Part shown: one piece after another, positions 20,913 through 33,427 of the stretch | Numbering within the stretch: position 1 is the first letter of the stretch | How the letters are laid out: each line of letters starts with the position of its first letter | DNA from: Rugalucina vietnamica | Lineage: Eukaryota > Mollusca > Bivalvia > Lucinida > Lucinidae | NCBI GenBank assembly: GCA_964017185.1 | Contig: OZ024870.1 | Span: forward strand, 56,360,312 to 56,424,311 | Direction of reading: 5' to 3' | DNA length: 64,000 nt | Program-made: the position numbers and the translations under genes | The notes under the pieces: model-generated | What the model saw: only the letters and a program-made list of their open reading frames with translations | What the model was told of the DNA's origin: nothing | Databases searched by the model: none

Positions 20913-22264
20913 ATAAATATCTTTATCAAACAGTGAGAAATTCGAAGCTGTTACATGTTGGCAAATCGTCACAAAGTCTACTATTGTCATAATACTGAGT
21001 ATGTTCGAATGCGTTTTTACAATTCAATGCAAACGTCTTAAGGGATTTCTCTGTACTGTTACAGCACGGAGTCTAGTGATTTTGGCCACATATTGATAAA
21101 AATCGATGTACATTTGGTCCCAGAACAATTGGCCAACCTATTTTAGGGATTATTTGCATCACAAACTAATACAAGGGTAAGAGTTTGATATTTTGATTCT
21201 AATTAAAATGAACAGAGAACTCCTTAATTTAGCCGATGACACCAGTGTGGATTAGATAAACAACCATCAAAAAGAAGATAAATCAATGTAAAGTTCTTAG
21301 CACTATTTTAATGCACAATTTTACCATTGTGTTTACTTTTAAGGCATATATGAAGAGTCTAACTAGCGACCAGATGCCCTGACCGAGACGAAATACCCTT
21401 TAAAGGTGGAGAATCACGAACGTGTACGGGTACACGTAGATTATACAAGAGGAGCGTAGAAATCGTTATGTTACTAGTGCAGCTGAATAATTGCTACTGT
21501 GTATTATTTTGTATTATAATTCTGAACTTGTAGCCAGAAATTTGAATTTAGATATACTAAGACTAAGCAATACTAGTGATGGTGGCACCATGTGTGTCAA
21601 AACTCTCTCCAAGTTGTTAACCAGTCTTATATTTTACTTCATGCAAGTTGCGATGATGGACTTTGTGACAAAGGCTGCAAGCTGGTTGCCACAGGGGATC
21701 AATACCAATCACTCAGTCTTTGTTTTCTAATTAGTCAAGAAATAAGCGACCATGAGACATTTTAAGCCGAGATGAAACAATATAAACGAATTTTGATGTT
21801 TGACCAACATGGAAAGGTAAGTCTGTACCAATCACGTTATAAGCTTCTATTTTTAAAAGGCGTCTTGCTTTTGTTCTTTATAGGCCAGAGATACCTTTGC
21901 TAGGCAAGGAAAGATGCATATAACGTGGCTCGGCTGTGAACACGGATTATTCATCATGTATTCATCATGGTTGCTTTGCTAGGCTCATCTTTCTGATTAC
22001 ATACTGTCATAGTAAGCTGACATAATTCTAAGGGAAATTCTCAATATTTCCGACATTTTCTTGGATAAGAGAAACTTGATTGCATAGACGCACATTGCAC
22101 CTCAAATAACGTGAACTGTAAGACCAAAATGAAGGGATTAAGTGTGCGTGGTTATCTTCAGAGGCTTGAACGTCATGAGTTAAATTATGTTCTGCGCTGA
22201 TTCGTTAAAGGGCATAAAGCTTACCAACTGCGTTTTAAAACAGCCCATTTTGATATGTGATATC

Positions 22265-22544
22265 GGAGCTTCTTGTCTGTTGCTTGGCCCACCGGGGTCC
22301 AACTGGTGTTTTTCTTTTGCTCGGGAGTTAGTAGGTTATTCGGCGCCCAGGAATCTCCATCGTTGGGCAGCTTACTCAATCAGTGAGTCCTGGTTTTTGA
22401 TTCATCAGGATGTTTATCATGATTTATTTGTTTGTTCTTGATGATTCATTGACTAGTTAGAGATTCACCACGAGGACCGAAGAACTAACTAAATGTTATG
22501 AACCACTGCAGAAGCTGAGGGTGAGGTTAGGTACCTGTAAAACC
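22265..22544 (+). mobile_element. Penelope-like 3' region fragment
   Basis: From GGAGCTTCTTGTCTGTTGC to GGTACCTGTAAAACC it follows the sequence just after the RT stop codon in the 53-kb element. The remaining 3' end is replaced by 276 bp of unrelated sequence, after which the GAAGCTGAGGGTGAGG block starts again at 22821. Confidence 0.75.
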
Positions 22545-22820
22545 AGTTATTTTATAACTGACCGTACCAAGGCGGTATTGCTGTTCTGGTTCACAATTTC
22601 AAAGTTATTCCAATTACGAGTTTCATGTTGCATGGCTTTGTGACCACCCGAATATAATGGCTGTTCACTTAGCCCTCTGCATTTACTTGTTCTGTCCAAG
22701 CTAGCACTGTGACCACCTAATACCTTCAATAGCTGCTCACTCTGCTCTCCGTTATTCATGTTAAACGTTGGTATCTATGTTTAGTATTTTCTTAATATGA
22801 TTTCTTATTTCTTGTTTACA

Positions 22821-23138
22821 GAAGCTGAGGGTGAGGTTAGGTACCTGTAAAACCGGTTTAAGCCCGCCAGTAACTTTGTGTTACTGATCGTTCCAAGTCG
22901 ATACTTCTTTGGTGGTTCTTTTTGTTTTATGTCTTGTTGTTTAAAAAATTTTGTGCTGTTGGCGCCTTATGTATGTTTTCATATTTTTAGTTAAGTTAAG
23001 GTAACTGAGTGGCCACCTATTGGGAAAATAGCTGCTCATTCGGCTTACGATATGTTTCATGGTATAAGTGCCTGATTGTTAGTTTGGTTTTTTCCCACCT
23101 CGGTTTTTGGAGTGGGAATCTTTTTCTGATTGCGCCTT
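22821..23138 (+). mobile_element. Penelope-like 3' end, tandem module a
   Basis: GAAGCTGAGGGTGAGG through TGATTGCGCCTTT, then it switches without a gap to GATTCATCAGG, the start of module b. Tandem partial copies are common for Penelope-like insertions. Confidence 0.75.
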
Positions 23139-23622
23139 TGATTCATCAGGATGTTTATCATGATTTATTTGTTTGTTCTTGATGATTCATTGACTAGTTA
23201 GAGATTCACCACGAGGACCGAAGAACTAACTAAATGTTGTGAACCACTGCAGAAGCTGAGGGTGAGGTTAGGTACCTGTAAAACCGGTTTAAGCCCGCCA
23301 GTAACTTTGTGTTACTGATCGTTCCAAGTCGATACTTCTGTAGTGGTTCTTTTTGTTTTATGTCTTGGTGTTTAAAATTTTTTGTGCTGTTGGCGCCTTA
23401 TGTATGTTTTCATATTTTTAGTTAAGTTAAGGTAACTGAGTGGCCACCTATTGGGAAAATAGCTGCTCATTCGGCTTACGATATGTTTCATGGTATAAGT
23501 ACCTGATTGTTAGTTTGGTTTTTTCCCACCTCGGTTTTTGGAGTGGGAATCTTTTTCTGATTGCGCCTTTTCCTGATCTTTGCCTACTTGTACCTTTTTC
23601 CTGATCTTTGCCTACTTGTACC
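23139..23622 (+). mobile_element. Penelope-like 3' end, tandem module b
   Basis: Complete 3' untranslated end from GATTCATCAGGATG to TTGCCTACTTGTACC; the last 21 bp (CCTGATCTTTGCC...) are duplicated at the tip. Nearly identical to module a over the shared part. Confidence 0.75.
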
Positions 23623-25390
23623 TTACTAATTTGAAATGTTTGAAATATTAAAATGTCTTAAACGTTGAACTGCTAACTATTTGGAATTTTCAGAATTCCA
23701 GAAAAATCAACTATTATAATTGCAGATATTTACTAAAATCGATAGAAGAATAAAGTTCCCAAAAGTTATCTTCAGTGTGAATTTTGTATTCAGCCTGGTT
23801 TAATAGAAAGTGCATTTCAATTTTTGCTACGTAGCATTAATTATTTTATATTAAGCATAATTTCCTCTATTTTTGGCAATGATTGTTCTAATTTTGTACT
23901 CGCGTAACTCCGTGTTGGTCAGTTATGAAAGCTTGACTGTGCCGTGCCTGTCGTGTCCTTTCCTACCAGACAAGAAATTTCCTTCCACAACAGCAAATGT
24001 GTCAAAATACTAATCGTTAGATATTTGATACCATAACTACTAAGAGAATTTATTAATTCAGACTCAATACATTTTACCCTAACTGGATCTTTTACTGTGG
24101 AAAATTACAAAGCTGCACGGTAGTTATCAGTGGTCATAGCCGTGCTTTACATCTTGTTATACATGCATGTTTCGTGAAATAGAGCATTTTGACAATGTTT
24201 TATACGTATCAACAAATGAGAATATCCTTTTTTCTATTCATTGTGGTCATAGCCGTGCTTTACATCTTGTTATGCATGCATGTTTCGTGAAATAGAGCAT
24301 TTTGACAATGTTTTATACGTATCAACAAATGAGAATATCCTTTTTTCTATTCATAGATCAAGCTATTTTGTTGTTCAAACTTTACAAATTTAAAGGTAAA
24401 GAAAACTGTAATACTGGCCCGGCATAATGGGTGTGGCAAACACGTCATGGTCACAGCTTTCACACATTGTCGTTAATTCTTCCGAAATCACGATATCAAG
24501 TCATCACGTAACCGACCTATTTGTAATCATTGATTTCCATTTCTTATTGATGTAATATTTTTAACAAGCGTAAAAAATAAGTTATAGTTAAAAACTGACG
24601 GAAAAAATGCACTGAGCTTTGCAAAATACACTGCAGTATTTGATTATTTGTAAAAATGAGAGAATGTGAATTTTCTGTAGATTTATCTTACGAAACCATA
24701 GAAAACAAATTTGTTGTTATGGTTTTGTAGTTTTCTGGACAAAGTTCGGTCAGTAATACTTTTGCAGATATGCACATATAAACGGTCAATATTTGATACC
24801 ATGAAAAACCTTTGTAGACAATGTAATGCTTGCTTAAAATATGGCTGTCTGCGGTTCAAACGTTTTCCCATAACCCGGTCCATTTTCATTATTCAAGAAT
24901 TCAGAGAGCATGAGACACATTGATTATATACGGTAATGGAAAGATGACATTTGTCAGTGGGAAATAGTTGGAAAATTCACCGTACTTCCGATTTCTTTGC
25001 GAATAAGAGCTTATTGATTAATTGCGTGCGCCCGTTATGTCAGGCATTGAAAGTTGACTTATAATTACAGAATTCTCCGACGATGCGTCTAATATGTAAT
25101 GCAACAGATGCTGATATACAAAGTCAATGAAGCGGCTGATTCTGCATTCTGCAATCTTGCTGAGATTTTGTTTGCAATTCAAGGAAAGCTTTCAGTGAGT
25201 CTAGCTTTTAAAGTCAATGAACAATCAGGCTGGTTCAATCAGGAGTGAGTTTTGATGTGTTCGTAAAAAGAGTGTCTGCGTTGCCTTTAATAATAATGCC
25301 TTGTGGTTGTATGACACTATTTTAATGTTTAACGACCACAGCTCATACCAGAGAATAATAGAAAAATAAGAATAGAATTAAAAGGAATTA
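23623..25390. other. Non-coding part of unit 1
   Basis: Contains a direct duplication of about 117 bp: GTGGTCATAGCCGTGCTTTA at about 24130 and 24243, nearly identical. 24.64-25.25 kb matches 46.3-47.3 kb in unit 2. No gene is visible. Confidence 0.5.
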
Positions 25391-25479
25391 AAGTGTGACA
25401 AGTATACCAGAGAGGTAGACAAAATAAACAGAAAACAAGAACATGAATCACAGCATAACCGTCTTTGAACGGTCAGTAA

Positions 25480-25680
25480 AGAAATTACTGGGGGGTTTAA
25501 AGTATATTTTCGGTTCTAATGGTCTAAGAACTACCGTACTGCTGTTGTGGTTCTTATTATTCTATGTTTTGGTGTTGAATTTTTGTGGAGTTAGCACCTG
25601 TTATGGACGTTCTCAGATATTAAGTCTAAGAAACTGAGTGGCTACCTATTGGGAAATATCAGCTTACGCGTGTTATATTA
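25480..25680 (+). mobile_element. Ancient Penelope-like 3' fragment (unit 1 copy)
   Basis: TTTTGGTGTTGAATTTTTGTG, then TGAGTGGCTACCTATTGGGA, is a diverged version of the Penelope-like 3' end. A paralogous copy lies at 50.58-50.89 kb, so it predates the duplication. Confidence 0.55.
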
Positions 25681-25935
25681 TATGATATATTTTATTAAAT
25701 CCTTTACGTGTTATTTATAAACAAAGGGGAGTAACCTTGATTAATATATTTTCATTTTATGACATTTTTTGTTTCCTGAATTTATAGGGTCTAGAACTTG
25801 ACAGGAGTATGTCATTCATTATTTTCATAACTATTATTATAATTAAGAAGTTATGAGCAGATTATAGAAGTTACTGGTTGAAACTGGGTGATTCGTACTG
25901 GGTTGTCACCATAATGCAGAAATAATATATTATCA

Positions 25936-26841
25936 TGGTCATGTCAGAAGTGTGTGACGCCTTATCCTATCTCCTGGATAATATTTATATTAGATTTGGG
26001 ACCAAGTTATACAGACAAATTGTTGGAATTCCGATGGGTACAAATTGCGGACCTCTCGTAGCTGATTTATTTTTATACTGCTTCGAAAGAGATTTCATGG
26101 ATTCTCTGAACCATGATAACCAAACTGATGTTATCGAGGCTTTTAATTCTACTTCTAGATACCTCGATGATCTTTTGAACATTGACAACCCTTATTTTCA
26201 GGTATGGTCAATCAAATTTATGCACCTGAACTACAGTTGAACAAAGCCAATACCGAAGCCCCCTTTTTAGATCTACATCTTTCTGTTTCAAATGGATTTG
26301 TTTCTTCTAAAATTTATGATAAGCGCGATGACTTTGATTTTTGATATAGTAAATTTTCCGTTTTTGGATGGTGATGTTCCTCGTCGTGCTTCTTATGGTG
26401 TATACATTTCGCAACTTATTAGGTTTGCTAGAGTCTGCAATCATGTTACAGACTTCAACGCTCCAAATAAATGTTTCACTTCTCCAACAGGGCTATCGGT
26501 ATCATGAAATTCGGAAAACCTTTTATAAATTTTATCGTAGACACTATGAAATGATTTCCAAATATAATGTTGGGTTAAAGACGCTTTTAAATGAGGGCCT
26601 TTCGGAACCAGAATTTTATGGTGACTTGGTTTACAAATTTTAGAAACTTATAGGAAGTAATGATTTTTCTTTTCAGTTTAGAAAAATCATAACACGTTAC
26701 AGACGTATAGGTTATAACTTGAATGTTATGCGACAGTCTGCATGCTTAGTTTTTAACCCAATTATTGCTTATAACTATGCTGCCTTCTTTAATTGCACGC
26801 CGGTGGGTCAGGCGTCAGACTCTGTGATGGCCCCGACCTAA
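25936..26841 (+). pseudogene. Penelope-like reverse transcriptase, truncated and frameshifted
   Basis: Encodes the second half of the RT domain seen in the 53.5-55.9 kb element: a GIPMGTN segment, the catalytic YLDD box at about residues 76-79 of the first fragment, and the downstream FPFLDGDVPRRASYG block. The 5' part, including the first catalytic Asp motif, is missing. Against the sibling, a base is lost just after the DNPYF codons (about 26200), there is a small in-frame deletion near 26250, an extra base near 26340, a deletion near 26475, and an in-frame TAG at about 26641. It ends near ...CTPVG and a TAA at 26839. No GIY-YIG endonuclease follows. Clearly dead; dispersed 5'-truncated copies fit the Penelope-like lifestyle. 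Confidence 0.8.
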
Positions 26842-27228
26842 AGCTATTCATTTTAGTTGGTTGGGGCCGGAGCTTCTTGTCTGTTGCTTGGCCCACCGGG
26901 GTCCAACTGATGTTTTTCTTTTGCTCCGGAGTTAGTAAGTTATTCGGCGCCCAGGGATCTCCATCGTCGAGCAGCTTACTGAATCTGTGAGTCCTGGTTT
27001 TTGATTCATCAGGATGTTTATCTTGATTTATTTGTTTGTTCTTGATGATTCGTTGACTAGTTAGAGATTCATCACGAGGACCGAAGAACTAGCTAAATGT
27101 TATGAACCACTGCAGAAGCTGAGGGTGAGGTTATGGCCATGTAAATATCGATTTAAGCCCGCCAGTAATTGTGAGTTACTGATTGTTCCAAGTCGATACT
27201 TCTGTGGTGGTTCTTTTTGTTTTATTTG
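26842..27228 (+). mobile_element. 3' untranslated region of the 25.9-kb Penelope-like copy
   Basis: Runs from the TAA through GGAGCTTCTTGTCTGTTGC, GATTCATCAGGATG and GAAGCTGAGGGTGAGG to GTGGTGGTTCTTTTTG, then changes to unrelated sequence at about 27228. The terminal 200 bp found in other copies is absent. Confidence 0.75.
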
Positions 27229-27837
27229 TTTCACTAGTATTGGATTAGAATAATTCTCTGTGGATTATTATTGTGAACGGTGGACAATATCAACATCTTG
27301 TGCTGTTATGAACTTGAACGTTGGAAACTGGATTGAGGATATCTGTGAACTGACATTTTTAGGGACAGGGACTTATTTAGACACTTAGATTATAAGTCAA
27401 TTATTTATTTAAATGTGTTTTGAGATGTATTCAACCCATTATCTCGAGGGACTCGGTGCACACTTCTTATGTCATGATTAATGCTGAATGTCTACATTCT
27501 CGTCAATATAACAAAGACATTATCTTACCTTATTGAGCCACGACAATAAGTATAATATATTACTAATCCAACGTGAGAAAAAGTATAAGCAAAATGAGGA
27601 AAAATCTGGCGGGAAGTTATCTGAAATTATCAAGCATGCCCAAGTTACGGGCTTCGCCCAAATATACTGTTCTTATCTATGAACTTGGGGAAAAATGAAG
27701 ACCGTTATGCACTGATACGGTACAAACATATACAACAAAAATGCCTAAATGATAATGTGTTTAATTTACTTTCTAGGTATAAGGCCTTGTTACTTTTATA
27801 AAGTTCATTTGTTATAGACGCTTCGAAAAACAGCCTT

Positions 27838-28403
27838 ACCGGGGTCCAACTGATGTTTTTCTTTAGCTCCGGAGTTAGTAAGTTATTTGGCGCCCAGGGA
27901 TCTCCATCGTCGGGCAGCTTACTGAATCTGTGAGTCCTGGTTTTTGATTCATCAGGATGTTTATCATGATTTATTTGTTTGTTCTTGATGATTCATTTAC
28001 TAGTTAGAGATTCACCACGAGGACCGAAGAACTAACTAAATGTTATGAACCACTGCAGAAGCTGAGGGTGAGGTTACGGCCGTGTAAAATCGATTTAAAC
28101 CCGCCAGTAACTTTGTGTTACTGATCGTTCCAAGTCGATACTTCTGTGGTGGTTCTTTTTGTTTTATGTCTTGGTGTTTAAAATATTTTTGTGCTGTTGG
28201 CGCCTTATGTATGTTTGCATATTTTTAGTTAAGTTAAGGTAACTGAGTGGCCACCTATTGGGAAAATAGCTGCTCATTCGGCTTACGAAATGTTTTCATG
28301 GTATAAGTACCTGATTGTTAATTTGGTTTTTCCCACCTTGGTTTTTGGATTGGGAGTCTTTTTCTGATTGCGCCTTTTCCTGATCTTTGCCTACTTGTAT
28401 TTT
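27838..28403 (+). mobile_element. 5'-truncated Penelope-like insertion with empty site
   Basis: CCGGGGTCCAACTGATG through GCCTACTTGTA with no coding part. Unit 2 at about 52.13-52.15 kb lacks it: CTTAC joins TTATCTAATCAGTTGCG directly. The flanks share TTAC, a possible short target duplication. The insertion postdates the duplication. Confidence 0.8.
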
Positions 28404-29830
28404 TTACTCATCTAATCAGTTGCGTCTAGTGACATTGAAAGAGCTGCCTGTGCGGATGTGTAGCCGTTTTACTACGCCATGGAAAAATAATCCTAAGAAA
28501 TTGGTTCAGTCTCAGAGCATAATAGTTTTATGCAATTTATCACGACATCTTAGCGTATTTGAAAAGAAATCATGAATCAACTTGTCGAAAATCCAACAGT
28601 CCGAAAACTAGTTGATTGCGACATATCACGCATAATTGTCGTTAGAGGAAAACGTTGCATAGACTGATGATAATGGCTGCAAAGGTTTAAACAGACACAT
28701 TGTTGATTATAATTCACAATATAGAATCTACAATATTCATTCGATTCAATTTTAGGAATTGCAACTGAATATAGCATTAGCTGGTAAAACGGGTTTCATA
28801 GCCCTCGGTAGCTTCTTACTGACAGTTCCAATATGGTGATTTAATTAATGTTTACTTAACAAGTTATTGAAGTATGTGTTATATATGTGTCATTGTATCG
28901 CCTATTCACGTTGGATGGATAAATATTTGTCGAGAAAGAGAGTAAGGAATGAATATTCAGAAAGTGGTAAAACCCCAAACCAAAAACACCAGGCAAGAAA
29001 GAAAAAAATATACAAAAAATTACACAAAAAACTTTAACAAAATGCATGTAGAGCAATATAATGACTAGCTCTTTCCCAGCGAGTAGCCATTTGACCAACA
29101 TCAACCAAACAAAGATGACGAGTTCAAAAGTCAGACAGATCAAATAAACAGACAACAATAAAGCTCATTCACGACAGAACCACTGTGGAACGCTTAACGA
29201 GCTGCGACGTTTGTTTCATGACTCGGCACAAATACAGCGATTACTGGAGTACTGGTTATTCTATCAGCTCATTTTAACAGGCAGTCAAGTCATCCTCATA
29301 AGCACATGCATGTACTTCACACAGCTTAATCCCAGAATTGTTCGCTTGTAATTACCGCCCATAAGGGCTTGAAAGTAGGTGAAGTCAGTTTTAACATGCT
29401 GCTGTCAAAAGACAAGAGGACTTTGACACACAATCATTTGACACTTTACAGAGATAAGATATAAGTTAATCTCTGGAAAACGGGTCACGAATCTACTTTC
29501 CAGTAAGAATGGTCTGAAGTACGGATACTATAGAAACCCATCTAGCAATAGGACACTAATAATGAACATCTTTCTGCTATCAGACATGTCAGTAGCAAAT
29601 AGTAATTTGAGCCGCCGCACCAGCTGATCAGCGACTTTTTTTCGCTACTTGGACAGTACAATTTCTCTGCTTCTTACAATGTAACTTGTGTCCCGGAATT
29701 TCAAGTTTATAGCCTATTTCTAAGACTTACAGGCCGGTTTGTGTCAGACCTGGTCGGAAATCCCGCACCCTGGTTTTCTCAAGTTGCTTATTAATAGATT
29801 GTTGACGATTCTTAAAGTGTTGGACATTTG
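28404..29830. other. Non-coding part of unit 1
   Basis: 28.4-29.17 kb matches 52.13-52.48 and 56.09-56.47 kb. At about 29605-29780 lies a decayed GAGCC-type MITE (GAGCCGCCGCACCAGCTGAT...). No gene is visible. Confidence 0.5.
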
Positions 29831-29839
29831 GCCTTGATA

Positions 29840-30062
29840 AAAAGTAAAACTGAGTTCATTTAAGAGCAGTGAAAACATTTACATGTACATGTATACGAAA
29901 TGGGATGGTTCATACCACGGTTTCGGCTACTCAAGCCTCACCAGTGACCCTATAAACCAGGCAACACGCAACCAGAGAAATTGCTGCAATTTGTCAAATT
30001 TCAACTGAACAGTCAATAAGTAGACGGGTAAATTCAACTACAGTCAAACGATTTAAATTGTT
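29840..30062 (-). mobile_element. Retrozyme single copy C
   Basis: AAAACTGAGTTCATTTAAG through the ribozyme and CAACTGAACAGTCAATAAGT match array units, but less than one full unit is present. Unit 2 does not carry it at the equivalent place. Confidence 0.65.
29907..29950 (-). ncRNA. Hammerhead ribozyme C (core damaged)
   Basis: Stems II (GGCU/AGCC) and III (ACC/GGU) and GAAA are intact, but the first core strand is CUGGUGA, changing a conserved A. Stem I has a mismatch. Probably inactive. Confidence 0.6.
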
Positions 30063-30356
30063 CAGATAAATGTATCTAAACTGGTTATACAGTTTAGCGG
30101 TCTCATTCGTTTGCAATATTGTTTTCTGTCATGTCTGTGCCATTTCCATAAATTTATTTACAAAACAACGTCTAGCAGTGAACAAATACTTCTAATGCTA
30201 AAAGCAAACCCTTTCTATGGAGGAGTAATAGTAAAACTGAGTGCTATTAGAAATAACAGGGCAAAACGTGTCATAAAAAGCTTTCAGCAAGCCAATTTAA
30301 ATAATAATAAATCTGGCGTAATTATTGTTTCTTTTGGAATACAGTACGAACGTTAA

Positions 30357-30565
30357 CGCATTTTAGCCTGGCGTCCCTTTTATGGGACAGAGTCAAACAG
30401 AATAGCCCCAGATGGGACGCCGCGTTCTGCGGCGTTCTATCTGGGGCTATTCTGTTTGCTTACAGGAATTTGAATAAAAATTCAAAATCACTCCCGTTGT
30501 CCATCGTAATGAAAGTGGACTCACCCATTTGATAACGATGGGAAAATCCATTCGTCAAATATGGG
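30357..30565 (-). mobile_element. TTAA-flanked MITE, copy 2
   Basis: Flanked by TTAA (30353-30356 and 30566-30569). Same ends as the 20.2-kb copy, inverted, and the same central palindrome (about 30394-30458). Unit 2 at about 56.95 kb reads CGAACGTAATGGCCTC without an element: a slightly changed empty site. Confidence 0.8.
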
Positions 30566-30928
30566 TTAAGGCCTCTGTACGACAGCAGTCTGAGATTTGC
30601 ACATAAAAGGCTTCGATCAGTATGGGCTACATGTACCTCGCCGAAGCGAATACAGACCTTTGACTGTTGTAACAAGAGTAATACGACATTGATCAGACCT
30701 TAGCTGATCAAATGATTCATTGAGCGCAAATTATGGTTTTGTCAACAAAAAGCCATCAAGTTTCCAAGGAACCGGAAATGCGCCTTCTGAATCAGACGCC
30801 TACGTTTGTTCAAATTATCAGTCGACATGTTTAAACAATATGGCGTAGCCACCAAACAAACAAGTGGACAAACAAATGAAAATACAAATAATAAAACAAC
30901 AAAAAACAATGCAAAGCACTTAACGGAT

Positions 30929-32672
30929 ACCCAGCTAACAAAACAACGTTGTATAAACGTTGGCGCAACGTTTTATTTTGGTTGTGAAAACGTTTTGATT
31001 TAACGTTTAGGAGAGTTTTCTAGGAAAGTTTTCCTAATGTTTTCAAAACGTTTTCGTTCAACGTTGCAGAAAACCTTTCTACAACGTTGCCAAATCCTTT
31101 ATACAACCTTCTTGTAACCTTTACAAAACGCAAATGCAACCTTTCTATAACGTTTCTAGAACATTTTATAACCTTTCCTAGCAGCCACTTAAACTTGTGG
31201 GATTGGTTTTAAATGTTTCCAAAACGTATAGGTAGTATTTAATTTTTCAAACACAGCAAACACATTACTGCAACTGTCATACAACTTCTCAGTCGTTGAA
31301 TATGTACCACCTCTTCAAGTTTGTTGTCATGAGGATCGCTAATAATAGGCCACCTCTCCCAAACAAACCTGCATGAGGATCGACAAATTCACACAACATA
31401 CAAAGTGCACTAACCTTTTCAATATGTGTGAGATGACGGAAAAGAAACTTCTAAAAGCACAACCCAGTCAGTGAAGGTACAGTTTATCTCTAAGTAGGGC
31501 GCATGGAAACATTTAAACCAGAAACTTATAAAACAACATAGACAAATTATGATGCTCTCTCATTTAATTTGATATATCTATGAACATCAACGACAACAAT
31601 GATATTCCCAAGTGTAGGTCATTCCATGTAAAAACCGTCACCACTCGTGTCACAGCTACCTGAAATAAACATAAAAACATATAAGTAATGTTTCTACTGC
31701 ACAACGTTCAAAAAACGTTTGCATAACATTTTTAAGTAATAACGTTTAGAGAACATTTTCACAACGTTTTGATTAAACGAAAGTATTTCCTAGATTTTTC
31801 TACATAAATGGAAGCTAGATTATCAGAAATCCAGACATATATACTGAGCTAATCATATATATGCACGAAGAAGCCAAATATGCACATGTGTCAAGTATAA
31901 AGACTTTTCAGAGGATGCAAAAAGAACCGTGGTCGCGAAAACATATAACAATCACAATATTCGAAAGAGAGCGCATTGTTTCAATACTTTAATTTTAGAT
32001 GATCAATAAAATGTGAGAAACATGTACGTACGTATTGACGATTATTTGCAACATCATTTAGAGCAAAATAATAAATAAAACTGATACTTATACTCTGTCA
32101 CGCCGTTTCCTTTTGTTGCATATTCAAATGGCCGAGAACAAAGGAACCACGTGGTGCGAAGCTAAAGCATTTTGTTTCGAACAAAAAAGATTGAATTGAT
32201 TGTCGCAAAATGCATGCACCAACAGACAAAAAATGCGAAAGAAAATCGTCTGATAATACGCTTTCCATTCCTAACGCAAAGTATTAATTAAATACACCCT
32301 GTGAAGGAAATAAAATAATACGAAGCTGCGGTAAATTTACAGTCATTATAAATGTTGTTGCAAACGTTTGTAAAACGTTCTGGAAACGTTTTGTTGCCGA
32401 GCTTATTATATTAGAAACAAAAAGCTTTGAAATAACTGGCAGCTGTATACTAATCAACAAATAGCTCTGTTTAGGACAAATACCATTCACAGAAAAGCGG
32501 AATTTGTTATGTTAACAAAAACGTTTTCATAACGTTTGCTAATGGTTGATACTTACATTGCCAATTCACAACCATTTCAAAACGTTTCAGTAACATTTTC
32601 CCAACGTTAGGTTTAGCCAAACCTTTATACAACCAAACCGTAATGTTGTCAAAACGTTTTCTGTTTGCTGGG
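30929..32672. mobile_element. AACGTT-rich TIR element with TA duplication and empty site
   Basis: Ends CCCAGCTAACAAAAC and, inverted, CCCAGCAAACAGAAAAC, flanked by TA (30927-30928 and 32673-32674). Both ends, and to a lesser degree the interior, are packed with AACGTT and AAAACGTTT repeats. The equivalent site in unit 2 (about 57.3 kb) lacks it. No transposase in 1744 bp. The superfamily cannot be fixed from these data. Confidence 0.8.
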
Positions 32673-33427
32673 TATAAACAAACCGCCATTCAATGATATA
32701 AGTTTTATTTAAAGATTGAAACAACAACATACTAAATGGCTTTGTAGGGTCAACGTGTGTGGCTGCCTGTATACAGATTAATTGACTTGTTATTCTTATG
32801 AAATTGCTTTTTGTTTTGCTCTCAGTTTAAAGTTTAATCATATTCTTCAAAGCATTCAGTGATCATAGAATGGTGTCTTTGCATGTGCACTTTGACAAAG
32901 AAATGCAGCCTAATGCATTCATAACTTATTGATGTTTGCTGTTTCTGATATTTAAAAACCAAACCTGAAATATTTCATCTAATCCCATGCAACGGTCTCC
33001 AGAGTTTTAAAAATTCAGATAAGATTTTCTTGATTACAAATGAACATTGTTTCCTCCATGCAAAATATTGTGCAGCTGAATTAATAAATATTAACGAAAT
33101 ATTTCAAAGAACAAACGCTGTTTCAGTCCCTGATAGTGATCGCTTGCTATCAGGCTTCATATAGCCGGCTTCCTCTGAAACTATGCTTAGTGAACGTTAT
33201 TATTTCTCAAAAGCTAGTGAAATTTCGAATCAACGTCTGTTTTAGACCAAACATTAATGTACTTAATAAGTAGCAGGCAAGACACATTTCAAGAGTCGAG
33301 GGAACGGCTATAATCCAAATGATGACAAATCGGCCACCCAACTGAGCCAGTTAGAATGTGAACATGTCTGAGAAAATAAACTTACTCAGACTGGCATAAA
33401 ACAAAACAGATGAGGGCCAATGGACCT

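Noticed and set aside
22511-22830. Intron between two GAAGCTGAGGGTGAGG blocks, with GT and TTTACAG borders
   Set aside because: The same block starts a Penelope-like 3' module at 22821; a partial tandem duplication explains it more simply than splicing.
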